This document shows, in pieces, positions 42,146 to 50,749 of a stretch of DNA of 64,000 nt. Origin of the DNA: Versatilivorator sp963663845 (GTDB lineage: Bacteria; Acidobacteriota; Terriglobia; Versatilivoradales; Versatilivoraceae). The stretch's first letter is position 1, and each line of letters begins with the position of its first letter. The notes under the pieces are model-generated. The model did no database searches. It saw only the letters and a list, made by a program, of their open reading frames with translations, and was not told the origin of the DNA. Both the position numbers and the translations under genes were made by a program. The stretch spans positions 2,914,001 to 2,978,000 of the forward strand of contig OY760650.2 of the NCBI GenBank assembly GCA_963663845.2, written 5' to 3'.

Positions 42146-42336
42146 TCCCACACCTTGGCAATGGCTGCTTTCACCGCCTTTTCCTGGTACGGCTTGGCGT
42201 CCGATCCTGATGAACCACTAATCGTTATCCGTACACCCTTGGGATGGCTATAGTTTCGATGACTGCCCTTTCCACCACGACTCCGGAATCCAGCAGCATT
42301 AAGGCGTTGGACTAGTTCGCGGACTTTAGGGGGCAC
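42142..42336 (-). CDS. hicA: HicA-family mRNA interferase toxin
   Basis: A 64-residue toxin. The fold is read from 'MPPKVRELVQRLNAAGFRSRGGKGSHRNYSHPKGVRITISG', with the catalytic histidine in 'GKGSHRNY' (H27 by count from the GTG start). The C-terminal helix is 'EKAVKAAIAKVWE'. HicA cleaves mRNA without the ribosome; HicB blocks it. All key residues are present, so the module looks intact. The GTG start is only about six bases after the predicted -10 box, so the transcript may be nearly leaderless. Confidence 0.9.
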   Translation of the reverse strand: MPPKVRELVQRLNAAGFRSRGGKGSHRNYSHPKGVRITISGSSGSDAKPYQEKAVKAAIAKVWE

Positions 42337-42342
42337 TTCGAT

Positions 42343-42371
42343 ATGATACTACATTAGTACCACTACGGCAA
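42343..42371 (-). promoter_or_regulatory. Putative promoter of hicAB
   Basis: On the minus strand, TTGCCG (42371-42366) and TATCAT (42348-42343) are separated by 17 bases. The hicA GTG follows after six bases. The TACTAATGTAGTATCAT stretch contains a near-palindromic GTACTAATGTAGTA that could be the HicB operator. Assigned by eye. Confidence 0.4.
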
Positions 42372-42530
42372 TCCTGCTGACGATGCCTGCTGACGACGCA
42401 GATCAACCTGGAGGCTGTTTTCATCGACTGAATCTGTTGGGTCAGGCCGTTTTCCTGGATTCTTGGCGGAGCACACACGGTCCTGAAGCCTCTCAGTCAA
42501 CATATTGGAACCATAGGCGAAGTATTTCAT
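42363..42530 (-). pseudogene. Truncated gamma-glutamylcyclotransferase-like gene
   Basis: Fifty-five codons starting MKYFAYGSNMLTERLQDRV, the signature N-terminus of the GGCT/AIG2 fold ('YFAYGSNM', the substrate-binding loop). After 'CSAKNPGK' the similarity to the family stops, and the frame ends at a TAG that overlaps the hicAB promoter. The catalytic Glu and the rest of the barrel (usually about 150-170 residues) are missing. It lies 28 bases downstream of the TPR gene. Confidence 0.7.
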
Positions 42531-42558
42531 TGTGTATGGGCCTGAAGGTGGCGGCGGC

Positions 42559-45315
42559 TCACTGGGGAGGCGTTCCCTCGCCTTCCTCGGCGGCCTTGAG
42601 CTGTCGGTATTTTCCGGCTTGTTCTCGGGCCTGCTGTTGGCGTCCCAGTCTGCGGTAGGCCCGGACCAGGCCGTAGCGCAGCTTGCTCTCGCGGGGCGCC
42701 AGTTGCACGGCCGATTCGAAATGCCGGGCCGCTTCTTCGGCATTTCCCTGCGCCAGGGCCAACTGGCCCAACTGGTAGTGGGGCTCGACGAGGGAGGCAT
42801 CCAGGTCGAGGGCCTTCCGGAGCAGAGCGGCCGAACGGGCTCGGGCCGCTTCGTCCCCCGAATCTCCCGCTTTGGCCAGCAGGAGTCCGTATTCCTGGTA
42901 GAAGGAGGCATTCACGGGAAACTGCCGGATGCCCCGTTCGAAGGTTTCTCCGGCTTGGCGGGGATTGCCTGCCAGCCGTTGTGACACGCCCAGACCCAGA
43001 TGCGCCTTGGCGGAGCCGGGATCCAGTTCCAGGGCGCGGCCATAGGATTGTATGGCCTCCCGGGTGTAGTCTAGCTTGGCCTGAACGAAACCCCTGGTTT
43101 CAAAGAGGCGAGCGGAAGACGGGAGCTTCTCGACGCCCCCGTCGAGAGCCTGGAGAGCCAGGTGCCAGCGAAGCCGGGGGCCTCGACTGGCGTCGAGCCA
43201 ATAGTCCGACAGGCTCTCGTCGGCAAGAAGCCGGACCAGGTCCAGGTAGTTGGATTCCTCGGTCGGATTCTGGCCTATAGCTTCCTGAAAGGCTGCGAGG
43301 GCCTCCCCCACCTTCTCCTCTCCCTGATGGCAGTGGCCCAGAAGGTTTTGGATCTTGCTGTTTCCCTGCCCACCGGAGAGGGCCTTGACCAGGGTTTGCC
43401 GGCAATCGGCGAACCGGCCGGTGCGGAATTGCACCAGGCCGAGATGGTAGCCCACGGTGAGGGGTTGGGGATGACTCGACAGGATGGAGGCAAAGAGTCT
43501 TTCGGCGCTTTCGTAGTCTCCCGCCTCCCCGGCGATCCGGCCATAGAGCAACCGGCTCTGAGGGTCCACGGTTGGCTTCCCGGACATCTCGGCCAGGATC
43601 CGGCGAGCCTTGTCTCCATTCCCCTGTTTGTAATGGTGGCTGAGGACGGCTGCAAGGGCTTGGGGGTCTTCAAGCGCCAGTTCGTTGGATGACCGGGGCA
43701 ACTCAGGTCCCGCATCAGGCTCGTGCCGGGATTCCTCGGCCGACTTCATCCGGCGAAAGGTCTTCAAATGGGACCGCGCCTCCTCGCCCCTCCCGAGGCG
43801 GCGATAGGCCCGCGCCAGCAGATAGTGAACCCTGCTCTGATCGGGATTCAGCCTGGCGGCGGTTTTCAGATGGGGGAGCGCCTCGCCGGCTCGATCGCTC
43901 TCCAGGGCCAGCCGACCGAGCTGGTAGTGCGCAACGGGAAGAGAGGCATCCAGCTCGACGGCTTTCTGCAGCAGGGCAACAGCCCGCTTCAGAGCGTCCT
44001 CGTCCCCGGTCTCTCCAGTCTTGAGGAGCATCAGTCCAAATTCCTGATAGTGGGCTCCGTGGGCGGGGAATTTCCGGATACCCTTTTCGAAGGTGGCGGC
44101 GGCGTCTTCCCGGCTTCCCGCTGTTCGCTGGGCTATGGCCAGCCCCAGGTTGGCTTTGGCCGAGTCCGGATTGATCTCGAGAGCCCGGCGGTAGGACCGG
44201 ACGGCATCCTCACTGTAGAGCATGGCCGTTTCGGCCAATCCCTTCATTCTATAGAGACGGTCCGAACGAGGAATGCGGGCCACGCCCTTTTCGGCGATGC
44301 GGATCAGTACCCGCCAGATCTGATGCTCGGCCAGCAACTGCACGGCGTCCAGATAGTGGGACTCCTCGGCCGGCTCCATCTCCATGGCCTGTTCGAAAGA
44401 GGCAACGGCGCTCTGCAACTGGTTTTGAACCGCATAACAGTGACCCAGCAGGTTGTGCATCGGCCCGGCGCTCTGCCCCTTCTCGATCGCCTCCAGGAGA
44501 GTCTGGAGGCTGCGGCCGATCCTGTCGGACCGAAACTGCATGAGGGCGATCTGGTAGCTCAGCGCCGCGGCGTCGGAATAGGTGGGACGGATCGACAGGA
44601 AGAGCTTCTCGGCGGTGGCGAAATCTTCGGCATTGGCAGCTGTGGTGGCGCAGGCATAGACATCGCCGGGGGGCAATGACCGGTTGAGCGCCATCGATTC
44701 CAAAGTAGCCCGGGCCTGTTCCTGCTTGCCCAGGGCGTATTGGGCCCTGGCCAGAGCCGCTACCGCTTCGCCCTGGCCGCGCACCCGTTGCGGCACCGAC
44801 TGCAGCAGCCCCACCGCCCGGGCATATTCTCCGGAATTCACCAGGATCATGCCCAGCAGGAACCGGGTGAGCTCGTCGTTGGGAGCCCTGGCCAGCACCT
44901 GCTCCAGGTTGGCCTTGGCTTCCGCAAACCGACGCCGGGACCACTGGGTCAGCGCCAGATTGCGGCGAATGGCCGTGCTGTCGGGCGCCAGTTTCAATGC
45001 CCGACTGTAGTAGCGGCCGGCTTCCTCCATTCTGTTCTGCATTCCCAGAACCTGGCCCAGCCTGGCCAGGTAGGCGGGATTGTCGGGAACCAGGTCCACT
45101 GCCCGGCGCATCTCGGTTTCGGCATTCCGAAGGTCTCCTTCACGAATGAGCCGTGCTGCGTTGGCCAAGTGCATTTCGGCTTGAGCATCCGCGGGGGATG
45201 AGTCGGCCGGAAGGACGGCTGAGGCGAAGACCAGCGTGAGGACGAGGGAAACCACCGCGCCGCGCCAACGCCGCCTGGCGGTTCTGCACCTGTCCGTTTT
45301 GCTGGGACCGGTCAC
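42559..45315 (-). CDS. Large exported TPR protein with internal duplication
   Basis: A 918-residue protein starting at GTG 45315. An N-terminal signal/anchor helix ('WRGAVVSLVLTLVFASAVLPADSSPA') precedes about 18 or more tetratricopeptide units. The protein is internally duplicated: 'MHNLLGHCYAVQNQLQSAVASFEQAMEMEPAEESHYLDAVQLLAE' near residue 285 corresponds to 'IQNLLGHCHQGEEKVGEALAAFQEAIGQNPTEESNYLDLVRLLAD' near residue 650. The 'GDSGDEAARARSAALLRKALDLDASL' block likewise mirrors 'GETGDEDALKRAVALLQKAVELDASL'. It is probably a periplasmic scaffold; the partner is unknown. Part of its 3' end exists as a decayed copy at 41253-41515. Confidence 0.88.
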   Translation of the reverse strand: MTGPSKTDRCRTARRRWRGAVVSLVLTLVFASAVLPADSSPADAQAEMHLANAARLIREGDLRNAETEMRRAVDLVPDNPAYLARLGQVLGMQNRMEEAGRYYSRALKLAPDSTAIRRNLALTQWSRRRFAEAKANLEQVLARAPNDELTRFLLGMILVNSGEYARAVGLLQSVPQRVRGQGEAVAALARAQYALGKQEQARATLESMALNRSLPPGDVYACATTAANAEDFATAEKLFLSIRPTYSDAAALSYQIALMQFRSDRIGRSLQTLLEAIEKGQSAGPMHNLLGHCYAVQNQLQSAVASFEQAMEMEPAEESHYLDAVQLLAEHQIWRVLIRIAEKGVARIPRSDRLYRMKGLAETAMLYSEDAVRSYRRALEINPDSAKANLGLAIAQRTAGSREDAAATFEKGIRKFPAHGAHYQEFGLMLLKTGETGDEDALKRAVALLQKAVELDASLPVAHYQLGRLALESDRAGEALPHLKTAARLNPDQSRVHYLLARAYRRLGRGEEARSHLKTFRRMKSAEESRHEPDAGPELPRSSNELALEDPQALAAVLSHHYKQGNGDKARRILAEMSGKPTVDPQSRLLYGRIAGEAGDYESAERLFASILSSHPQPLTVGYHLGLVQFRTGRFADCRQTLVKALSGGQGNSKIQNLLGHCHQGEEKVGEALAAFQEAIGQNPTEESNYLDLVRLLADESLSDYWLDASRGPRLRWHLALQALDGGVEKLPSSARLFETRGFVQAKLDYTREAIQSYGRALELDPGSAKAHLGLGVSQRLAGNPRQAGETFERGIRQFPVNASFYQEYGLLLAKAGDSGDEAARARSAALLRKALDLDASLVEPHYQLGQLALAQGNAEEAARHFESAVQLAPRESKLRYGLVRAYRRLGRQQQAREQAGKYRQLKAAEEGEGTPPQ

Positions 45316-45499
45316 CGGGTCAAACCTGGGTTATGTTGGGGGTAGCAACCACAAAACCCAGTATAAAAATCGGGCTGATCCGGTGTCAAACGTTGACTGA
45401 AACGGGGGTGTTCCCGGCAAATGGAGAGTGATCAGCGGAGGGTTTCGGGGGCAGGCAAGCGCGTGATGGCCTGCGCCCGTCACGCTACGCAAGGCTTAC

Positions 45500-46212
45500 C
45501 TGAAACAAACGCCAGCGCCTGGCGGCTGGAAACCGGTTCAAAGTCGAGCAGGGGCAAAACTTTGATTCACATCGATGCACAGGATGCACAGGATTTTTTC
45601 AGGAAAAGGCCGGCTTCCAATGCCGCGAATCCGCAAATCCGCATCGGAGCAGGCCCACCCGGGAGCGCGGGCGTCCCGCCCGCATTCATCTCCGCACAGC
45701 CTCCCGCATCTCCTCCACGCCGCTCGATCGGCAAACACGCCACGGATCTGCTTCGCCCAAATCTACGCCGTTCCCGCCGCCAGGGTGGCCGGCTGCCACA
45801 TCGTAGACATACTGAGCGAATCGCGACGGCGGTGCATGCGGGCGAGACGCCCGCGCTCCCGGGTGGGCCTCATTCCGTGACGGCATCGCAACAAAGGACG
45901 TCCATCGGTATTCGTGTCTATTCGTGTTCATTCGTGGTTCGTCTTTACAAGAGATCGGCAGTTTCACCCTCGAATGATCCGCCCGGCGGGGCGGGGGCGT
46001 CACTTGTCTGGAACTCCCCTGATTCGTCTCTCGTGAGACGCCCCGTCAACCGGGACGGTAGCGCGGCTAGGCGAAAAGTGACTAGTGATCAGTGGTCAGT
46101 GGCTAGTATTTTTGATCGATTGGTTGAGCTTATTGCTCGGAACTCCCCTGTTTCACTCGCGTATGATCCGCACGGCAGGGCGGAGGCGGGGCCAGCCACT
46201 GACCACTGCCTT
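45500..46212. repeat. Composite modular intergenic element, copy 3
   Basis: Modules in order: CTGAAACAAACGCC with GGAAACCGGTTCAAAG (45500-45543); GATGCACAGGATGCACAGG (45574-45592), whose opposing arm is absent; a REP-like inverted pair at 45661-45860; ATTCGTGTTCATTCGTGG (about 45920-45937). These are followed by two GATCCGC-CGGC-GGGGCGG-type units (about 45977 and 46160) and a CACTGAC/TCAGTGG heptad run (46081-46107 and 46196-46208). No gene lies between the TPR start and the receptor stop. Confidence 0.8.
45661..45860. repeat. REP-like inverted pair with a different interior
   Basis: Arms at 45661-45684 and 45837-45860 are inverted copies of the same 24-base REP unit as at 19577 and 50310, and the spacing is the same (about 200 bases overall). 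The interior sequence is not obviously related to the other two copies. Same ends and size with a different filling suggest the ends, not the middle, are what is recognised. Confidence 0.8.
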
Positions 46213-49200
46213 TAAAGGCCTATTCTCAGGCGTATCTGAATGTTGCGAGCGCCACCCAGGCGAAACTGGCCGAAGGCAGGGCTGGTGATGTTGGTGGAGC
46301 TGGGGCCTCCGCGGTTGGGGTGGTTGAGGATATTGCGCATGTAGGCCTCCAACTGGAAGTAGGGCCCGGTTTCGCCGTAGCCCAGATACCAGCGCTTGAA
46401 GGCATTGAGGTTGAAGCTCCAGGTATAGAACCCTCGCATCATGCCCCGCGGCGCCGTTCCGAAGCGGCCGTTGGGAGGAACGGCGAAGCAGCCGGCGTTC
46501 CATTTGAATTCGGTCTCCCCGCCGACATTGGGATTGCAGCCGGGCAGCAGATCGGGGCGGCCGCCGGACCTGCCGACGTTGGCCGTGTCCGTACCGGAGA
46601 AGCCCGGCGTGAACCGGGTTCCGTTGCGATCTCGCCATTCCGGAGCGAGGGTCCACCCGCCGATAATACTCTGCATGACCCGGTTCATGTTGGAGCCATA
46701 CTTCTGGTTCCTGCCGAAGGGGAGCGGATAGACGGCCACGATCCGGGCCTCGTAGGGAGTGAACCCGTTCTGGTGGCCCTTCTCATTGGCTCGATCGTAG
46801 GGATCCTCGATAAAGAGCCCCACTGTGGAGCCGAACAGGCCGCCCTGGATGTCGTTGAGCGTGTTGAGCCGGGCGATCCAGCCTCTCAGGTAGAGTCCGC
46901 TCGAGAATTGACGGGTCACTTCGAACTCGAACCCGTGATGGCTGGAGTTGCCGCCCAGGTCCAGCAGGCCCACCGTGCTGAATCCGGGGCCGAAGGGGTC
47001 CTTGTCGGTACGTTCGGCAAACGGAATGGCGCTGGGCGCCGGTCGCTGGAGGTCTCGAATGACCGGCCAGTTGGTGCCCTTGGTGCCCACGTAGGAGGTC
47101 CGCATGGCGAAACCGTGGCCCAGCTCCTGCTCGATGGTCAGATTCCACTGCTGGTCATAGGGCCAGTTGTTCTTGCGCAGATCGGGATCCATGCCGTAGA
47201 CCAACTGTCGCCCCAGGGTGCCCGTCAGTTGCGGGAACCCTCTCAGGGTGGTGAGATCCGGCACTCCGTCCACGATCTGGTTGGGGCCGAACTCCTCCAC
47301 CAACTGGTAGGGACCCCGGACCCGAGCCGCCAGCAGGCCGGCCCGATCGATGCCGAACCCGCCCACCGGGAAACCGGCGGCCTGAGCCGCATGGGTGGCG
47401 TAAGGAACGGAGTAGATGCCGTAGCCGGTACGGATCACCGTTCCCTCGCGGGGACGGAAGGCGATGCCGATCCGCGGATCCACCAACACCGACTTGAAGC
47501 TGATGAGCCGATCGGGATAGCCGGCCTCGCGGGCAGTGACTACCGGAACCGGATAACCCGGGACCACCTGGCGCAAGGCTTTGTCGCTGGGCACCACCAC
47601 CCTTCGGTTGGCCAGATCGAAGTTGTACCAGCGGTCGTCCTTTTCGTAGGGGGTGCCGTAGTGCTGGAAGCGGACTCCCAGGTTGAGGGTCAGGTCCGGC
47701 CGGACCTTCCAGTCGTCCTGAATGAAGAAGCCGAACTCCCAGTCCCGAGCCTCGGCTCGGGGGGTGATGGCCTCGATCTTGGTGGCGAAAGGCAGCCCCA
47801 GCAAGAGGTCGCCGAAGTCGTAGCCGGTGAAGTTCCCGGTAAAATCCCAGCGGCCGAACTCGTTGGTGTTTCGATCCCCCTCCTTGTGGGGAAACTGGTG
47901 ACGCAGCTCGATGCCTGTCTTGATGAGGTGGCTGCCCTTCTGGATGGAGAGGGTGTCTCGTATCTGCCACACCGCGGCTTCGGTAAAGTCGATCAGGGGC
48001 GAGGTGCCCAGGCCGCCCATGAGGTTGGCGGGCCCCACGTTGAAGGATGCCGAAGAGGCGCCGGTTTGCCGCCCCAGGGTCCGAACCACGAAGCGGGGAT
48101 TGCCGGAGCCGTTGGGCAGCAGCTTCTCGCGGCCGCCCAGGTCGGATATGCCCAGCAGATCCAGATACTGGCGGCCCGGAAAGTCGCCGCTTCTCCACAC
48201 GCTGCGTTGGCGGTTCCAGCCGAAGCTGAACTCGTTGATCACCTGGGGATTGAAGGTGTGGGCATTCTGCAAGGCGAAGGCCCGCCGGTTGTCGTCTCCA
48301 AACAGGCCCTTGCCGTTGAGGAAGGGGCTGCCCCCTCCTTCGTCGAACACCCAACGCTCCCACCATATGGTCGCGGTCACCCGATTGTTTTCGGTGATCT
48401 GGTGGTCGAAGCGCATATGGGTGGTGTCGCGCTCATTGGCGTTGTAGTCGATGAAGTCGAAATTGTCGTAAAGTCGATCTCTATGGGCCGTCGGCAGAAT
48501 CCCCCGGGAGGTATCCAGCAGGTTGACGGCCACCGGGCTCCACCGTTCCCTGGGGATGATGTCGTTGGGGAAGGGCTGGCCGGTGAAGGGGTCCATGATG
48601 TTGAAGTCCGGGTTCCCTTGAGTCGTCCGCTGGAAGCGGGCGAATTCGGACAGGTCGCCCTGGCGCATCCTGGTCGTCGGCAGGATCCAGTTCTGACTCT
48701 GGAAGTAGTTGACGTTGCTGGAGGGTTGGTAGTTCCAGTGGAAGAAGGTCTTGTTCCTGCCGTCATACACACCGGGAATGTACACCGGTCCACTCGCCTC
48801 GTAGGAGATGCGCCGGTTGGGACGCGAGGGTGGCCGGGGCCTGCCATTCTGGCTCGGTTGCAGCGCATTGAGACGGGGATGGTTGAGGTGATAGAAGATC
48901 TCCCCGTGAAACTTGTTGGTGCCTCCCCGGCCGATGGCCATCACCGTGGTCGAGGTGCGGTACTCGGCCGCCGCATTGAAGGTGGTCTGAATCAGCTCCT
49001 GGGTGGTCTCGGTATAGTCCCGGCCCGACCCGCCGTAGGCGTTGGTGGCCAGGCCCATGTGCTCGGTGTTGGTGTTGTTGGCATAGCTGCCGTGCACCTG
49101 GCTGCGGGGCTCGTTGCCGGGATTGAGGCCGATGGTGTAGATCAGGGCGGCATTGGTGTTGAAACCCACCATTTCGGTCATGGCCGTGGTTTGCTTGATG

Positions 49201-49655
49201 GTGGGCGTGTCGGTGTCGATGACGTAGCCTTCTTCCTCGACGGTGATGGTGTCGGCCACCTCACCCACTTCCAGAGTGACATCGATCCGCCGGGCCTGTC
49301 CGGCGTAGACCACCAGGCCGGAGTTGACGAATTTCTTGAAGCCCGACAGTTCGACTTCCAGGGTGTAGGACCCCGGCGACAGTCCTCTCAGCTCGAAGTC
49401 TCCCACCTCGTTGGTCACGGTGCTGTTGCCCAGTCCCGTGCTTTCCGAAGTCGCGGTCACGTCTGCGCTGACCACTATGGCTCCGGTGGGATCGGTCACT
49501 TTTCCCCGAAACCCGCCATACTCCTGGGCGGTCGCCAGGGGCGCCGCCAGAATGAAAGCGGCCAGGCCGGTCAGCAGGGTCGACAGGCCTGTCGGAGTTG
49601 ACCGACCGATCCGATGGAACAGACTCAACGCGATCCCTTCAGTTCGCGAAACCAT
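46212..49655 (-). CDS. Oar-like TonB-dependent receptor with carboxypeptidase-regulatory domain
   Basis: A 1147-residue outer-membrane protein. A signal peptide ends about 'APLATAQEYGG'. The carboxypeptidase-regulatory-like domain reads 'GGFRGKVTDPTGAIVVSADVTATSESTGLGNSTVTNEVGDFELRGLSPGSYTLEVELSGFKKF'. Then come a plug-like region and a long barrel with many 'N.VTATIWWERW', 'F.FGWNRQRS' and 'YQLEAYMRNILNH' type strands. This architecture is hugely expanded in Acidobacteriota and takes up or senses large ligands. Tandem ATGs follow GAGGAGGG; the second (49655) is chosen. Not linked to TonB/ExbBD here. Confidence 0.9.
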   Translation of the reverse strand: MVSRTEGIALSLFHRIGRSTPTGLSTLLTGLAAFILAAPLATAQEYGGFRGKVTDPTGAIVVSADVTATSESTGLGNSTVTNEVGDFELRGLSPGSYTLEVELSGFKKFVNSGLVVYAGQARRIDVTLEVGEVADTITVEEEGYVIDTDTPTIKQTTAMTEMVGFNTNAALIYTIGLNPGNEPRSQVHGSYANNTNTEHMGLATNAYGGSGRDYTETTQELIQTTFNAAAEYRTSTTVMAIGRGGTNKFHGEIFYHLNHPRLNALQPSQNGRPRPPSRPNRRISYEASGPVYIPGVYDGRNKTFFHWNYQPSSNVNYFQSQNWILPTTRMRQGDLSEFARFQRTTQGNPDFNIMDPFTGQPFPNDIIPRERWSPVAVNLLDTSRGILPTAHRDRLYDNFDFIDYNANERDTTHMRFDHQITENNRVTATIWWERWVFDEGGGSPFLNGKGLFGDDNRRAFALQNAHTFNPQVINEFSFGWNRQRSVWRSGDFPGRQYLDLLGISDLGGREKLLPNGSGNPRFVVRTLGRQTGASSASFNVGPANLMGGLGTSPLIDFTEAAVWQIRDTLSIQKGSHLIKTGIELRHQFPHKEGDRNTNEFGRWDFTGNFTGYDFGDLLLGLPFATKIEAITPRAEARDWEFGFFIQDDWKVRPDLTLNLGVRFQHYGTPYEKDDRWYNFDLANRRVVVPSDKALRQVVPGYPVPVVTAREAGYPDRLISFKSVLVDPRIGIAFRPREGTVIRTGYGIYSVPYATHAAQAAGFPVGGFGIDRAGLLAARVRGPYQLVEEFGPNQIVDGVPDLTTLRGFPQLTGTLGRQLVYGMDPDLRKNNWPYDQQWNLTIEQELGHGFAMRTSYVGTKGTNWPVIRDLQRPAPSAIPFAERTDKDPFGPGFSTVGLLDLGGNSSHHGFEFEVTRQFSSGLYLRGWIARLNTLNDIQGGLFGSTVGLFIEDPYDRANEKGHQNGFTPYEARIVAVYPLPFGRNQKYGSNMNRVMQSIIGGWTLAPEWRDRNGTRFTPGFSGTDTANVGRSGGRPDLLPGCNPNVGGETEFKWNAGCFAVPPNGRFGTAPRGMMRGFYTWSFNLNAFKRWYLGYGETGPYFQLEAYMRNILNHPNRGGPSSTNITSPAFGQFRLGGARNIQIRLRIGL

Positions 49656-49849
49656 CATCCCTCCTCGCGCAGCCAAGCCTGCGCTGCGGCATAGATGGAC
49701 CACCACCAGCTTCAGGGCAAATCGCGCCCTGAGGTCAACGGCAGCAACGTTGTGTTTTGGATACTTGAGGGCAGTATAGGCCGCCCCCACCACAATGTAC
49801 AGAACAAAAAAAACAAACAGGCGCTTGTCTGAAACAAAATTGGGAACCA

Positions 49850-50612
49850 GCCCGCTTCAGTTGGATCTATCTCGTTGACTCACAGGATGTTACCCTCTCT
49901 TTGAGGCCCGCCGGGTCGGCTCCGCTTTCGGGGCGAAGCCGAATCCCCTTTTTTATTGACATGGATGCACAGGATGCACAGGATTTTTTCCGGAGACGGC
50001 TGGTTTGAAGTCCTGGATTTCCGCAAATCCGTCGCGATCACCGCCGGAGTCAGCTTTGGTGCAACACCCTCCCATCCTGATTATCCTGTGCATCCTGTCT
50101 ATCCATGTTCAAAAATCTTGTTCCCGATAGGCTATGAACTTCTCTTGTTTCACTCTCGGATGATCTGCCCGGCAGGGCAGGGGTGGTGCTTGTCTGAAAC
50201 AAACGGAAAAGAGGAATCCACTAAGGCACAGAAAGCGGGACGGCTCTGCCGCATCGGCAGGGGCAGTGCCTCCTCGCGGAGCAAGAAGGATGGGAGGAGG
50301 CGCCCCTCCGGGAGCGCGGGCGTCTCGCCCGCATCCTCTGCGTTGGGTGGCCGCTCAGTTTCCCCCTGATGCGGCGCCCGGTCACCCGGCCGCCGGGAAC
50401 CCCATGGGCTCGGCCGAATCGGAATCGTGGGGCCGTTGCCGGTCGAGCCGGGTCGAAAAGATGGGTAAGGCCTTGCCAGTGTTGTGCGGGCGGGACGCCC
50501 GCGCTCCCGGAGGGCTTCCTCCCGTGACGTCATCGCAGCCAACTTATTGCCGATTGGGTGTTTCACCCTCGGATGATTTGCCCGGCAGGGCAGGGGTGGT
50601 GCTTGCCTGAAA
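49850..50612. repeat. Composite modular intergenic element, copy 4
   Basis: Modules in order: GATGCACAGGATGCACAGG (49964-49982); the opposing CCTGATTATCCTGTGCATCC (50076-50095); TGCCCGGCAGGGCAGGGG (50166-50183); a REP-like pair (50310-50508); a second TGCCCGGCAGGGCAGGGG (about 50579-50596). The stretch 49958-50200 is nearly the same as 19293-19528 in copy 1. A 'CCGTGACGTCATCGCAGCCAA' segment after the REP pair is shared with copies 1 and 3. No gene lies in 49656-50749. Confidence 0.85.
50310..50508. repeat. REP-like inverted pair, near-copy of 19577-19775
   Basis: Arms at 50310-50333 and 50485-50508 are inverted, and each holds the hairpin GCGGGCG..CGCCCGC. The interior matches the 19.6 kb copy closely over its whole length (199 bases in both), including CTCTGCGTTGGGTGGCCGC and TGCCAGTGTTGTGCGGGCGG at the right end. 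Confidence 0.85.
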
Positions 50613-50749
50613 CCGTTGGGCGACCTTTCGGGGCGGACCCAAGGAGTAATCCCCCGGAGGCATGGGAACGAGGCGCCGGTCCCTGCCACGGGTCTGGGGA
50701 CAGTAGGAAGGAATGGAGGGGTTGGAAGGGCGCCGTTGGCGGTTGGGTG

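Noticed and set aside
37386..42530. Prophage or integrative element
   Set aside because: No integrase, structural phage gene, tRNA junction or direct attachment repeat is visible; only composition and gene content suggest an island.
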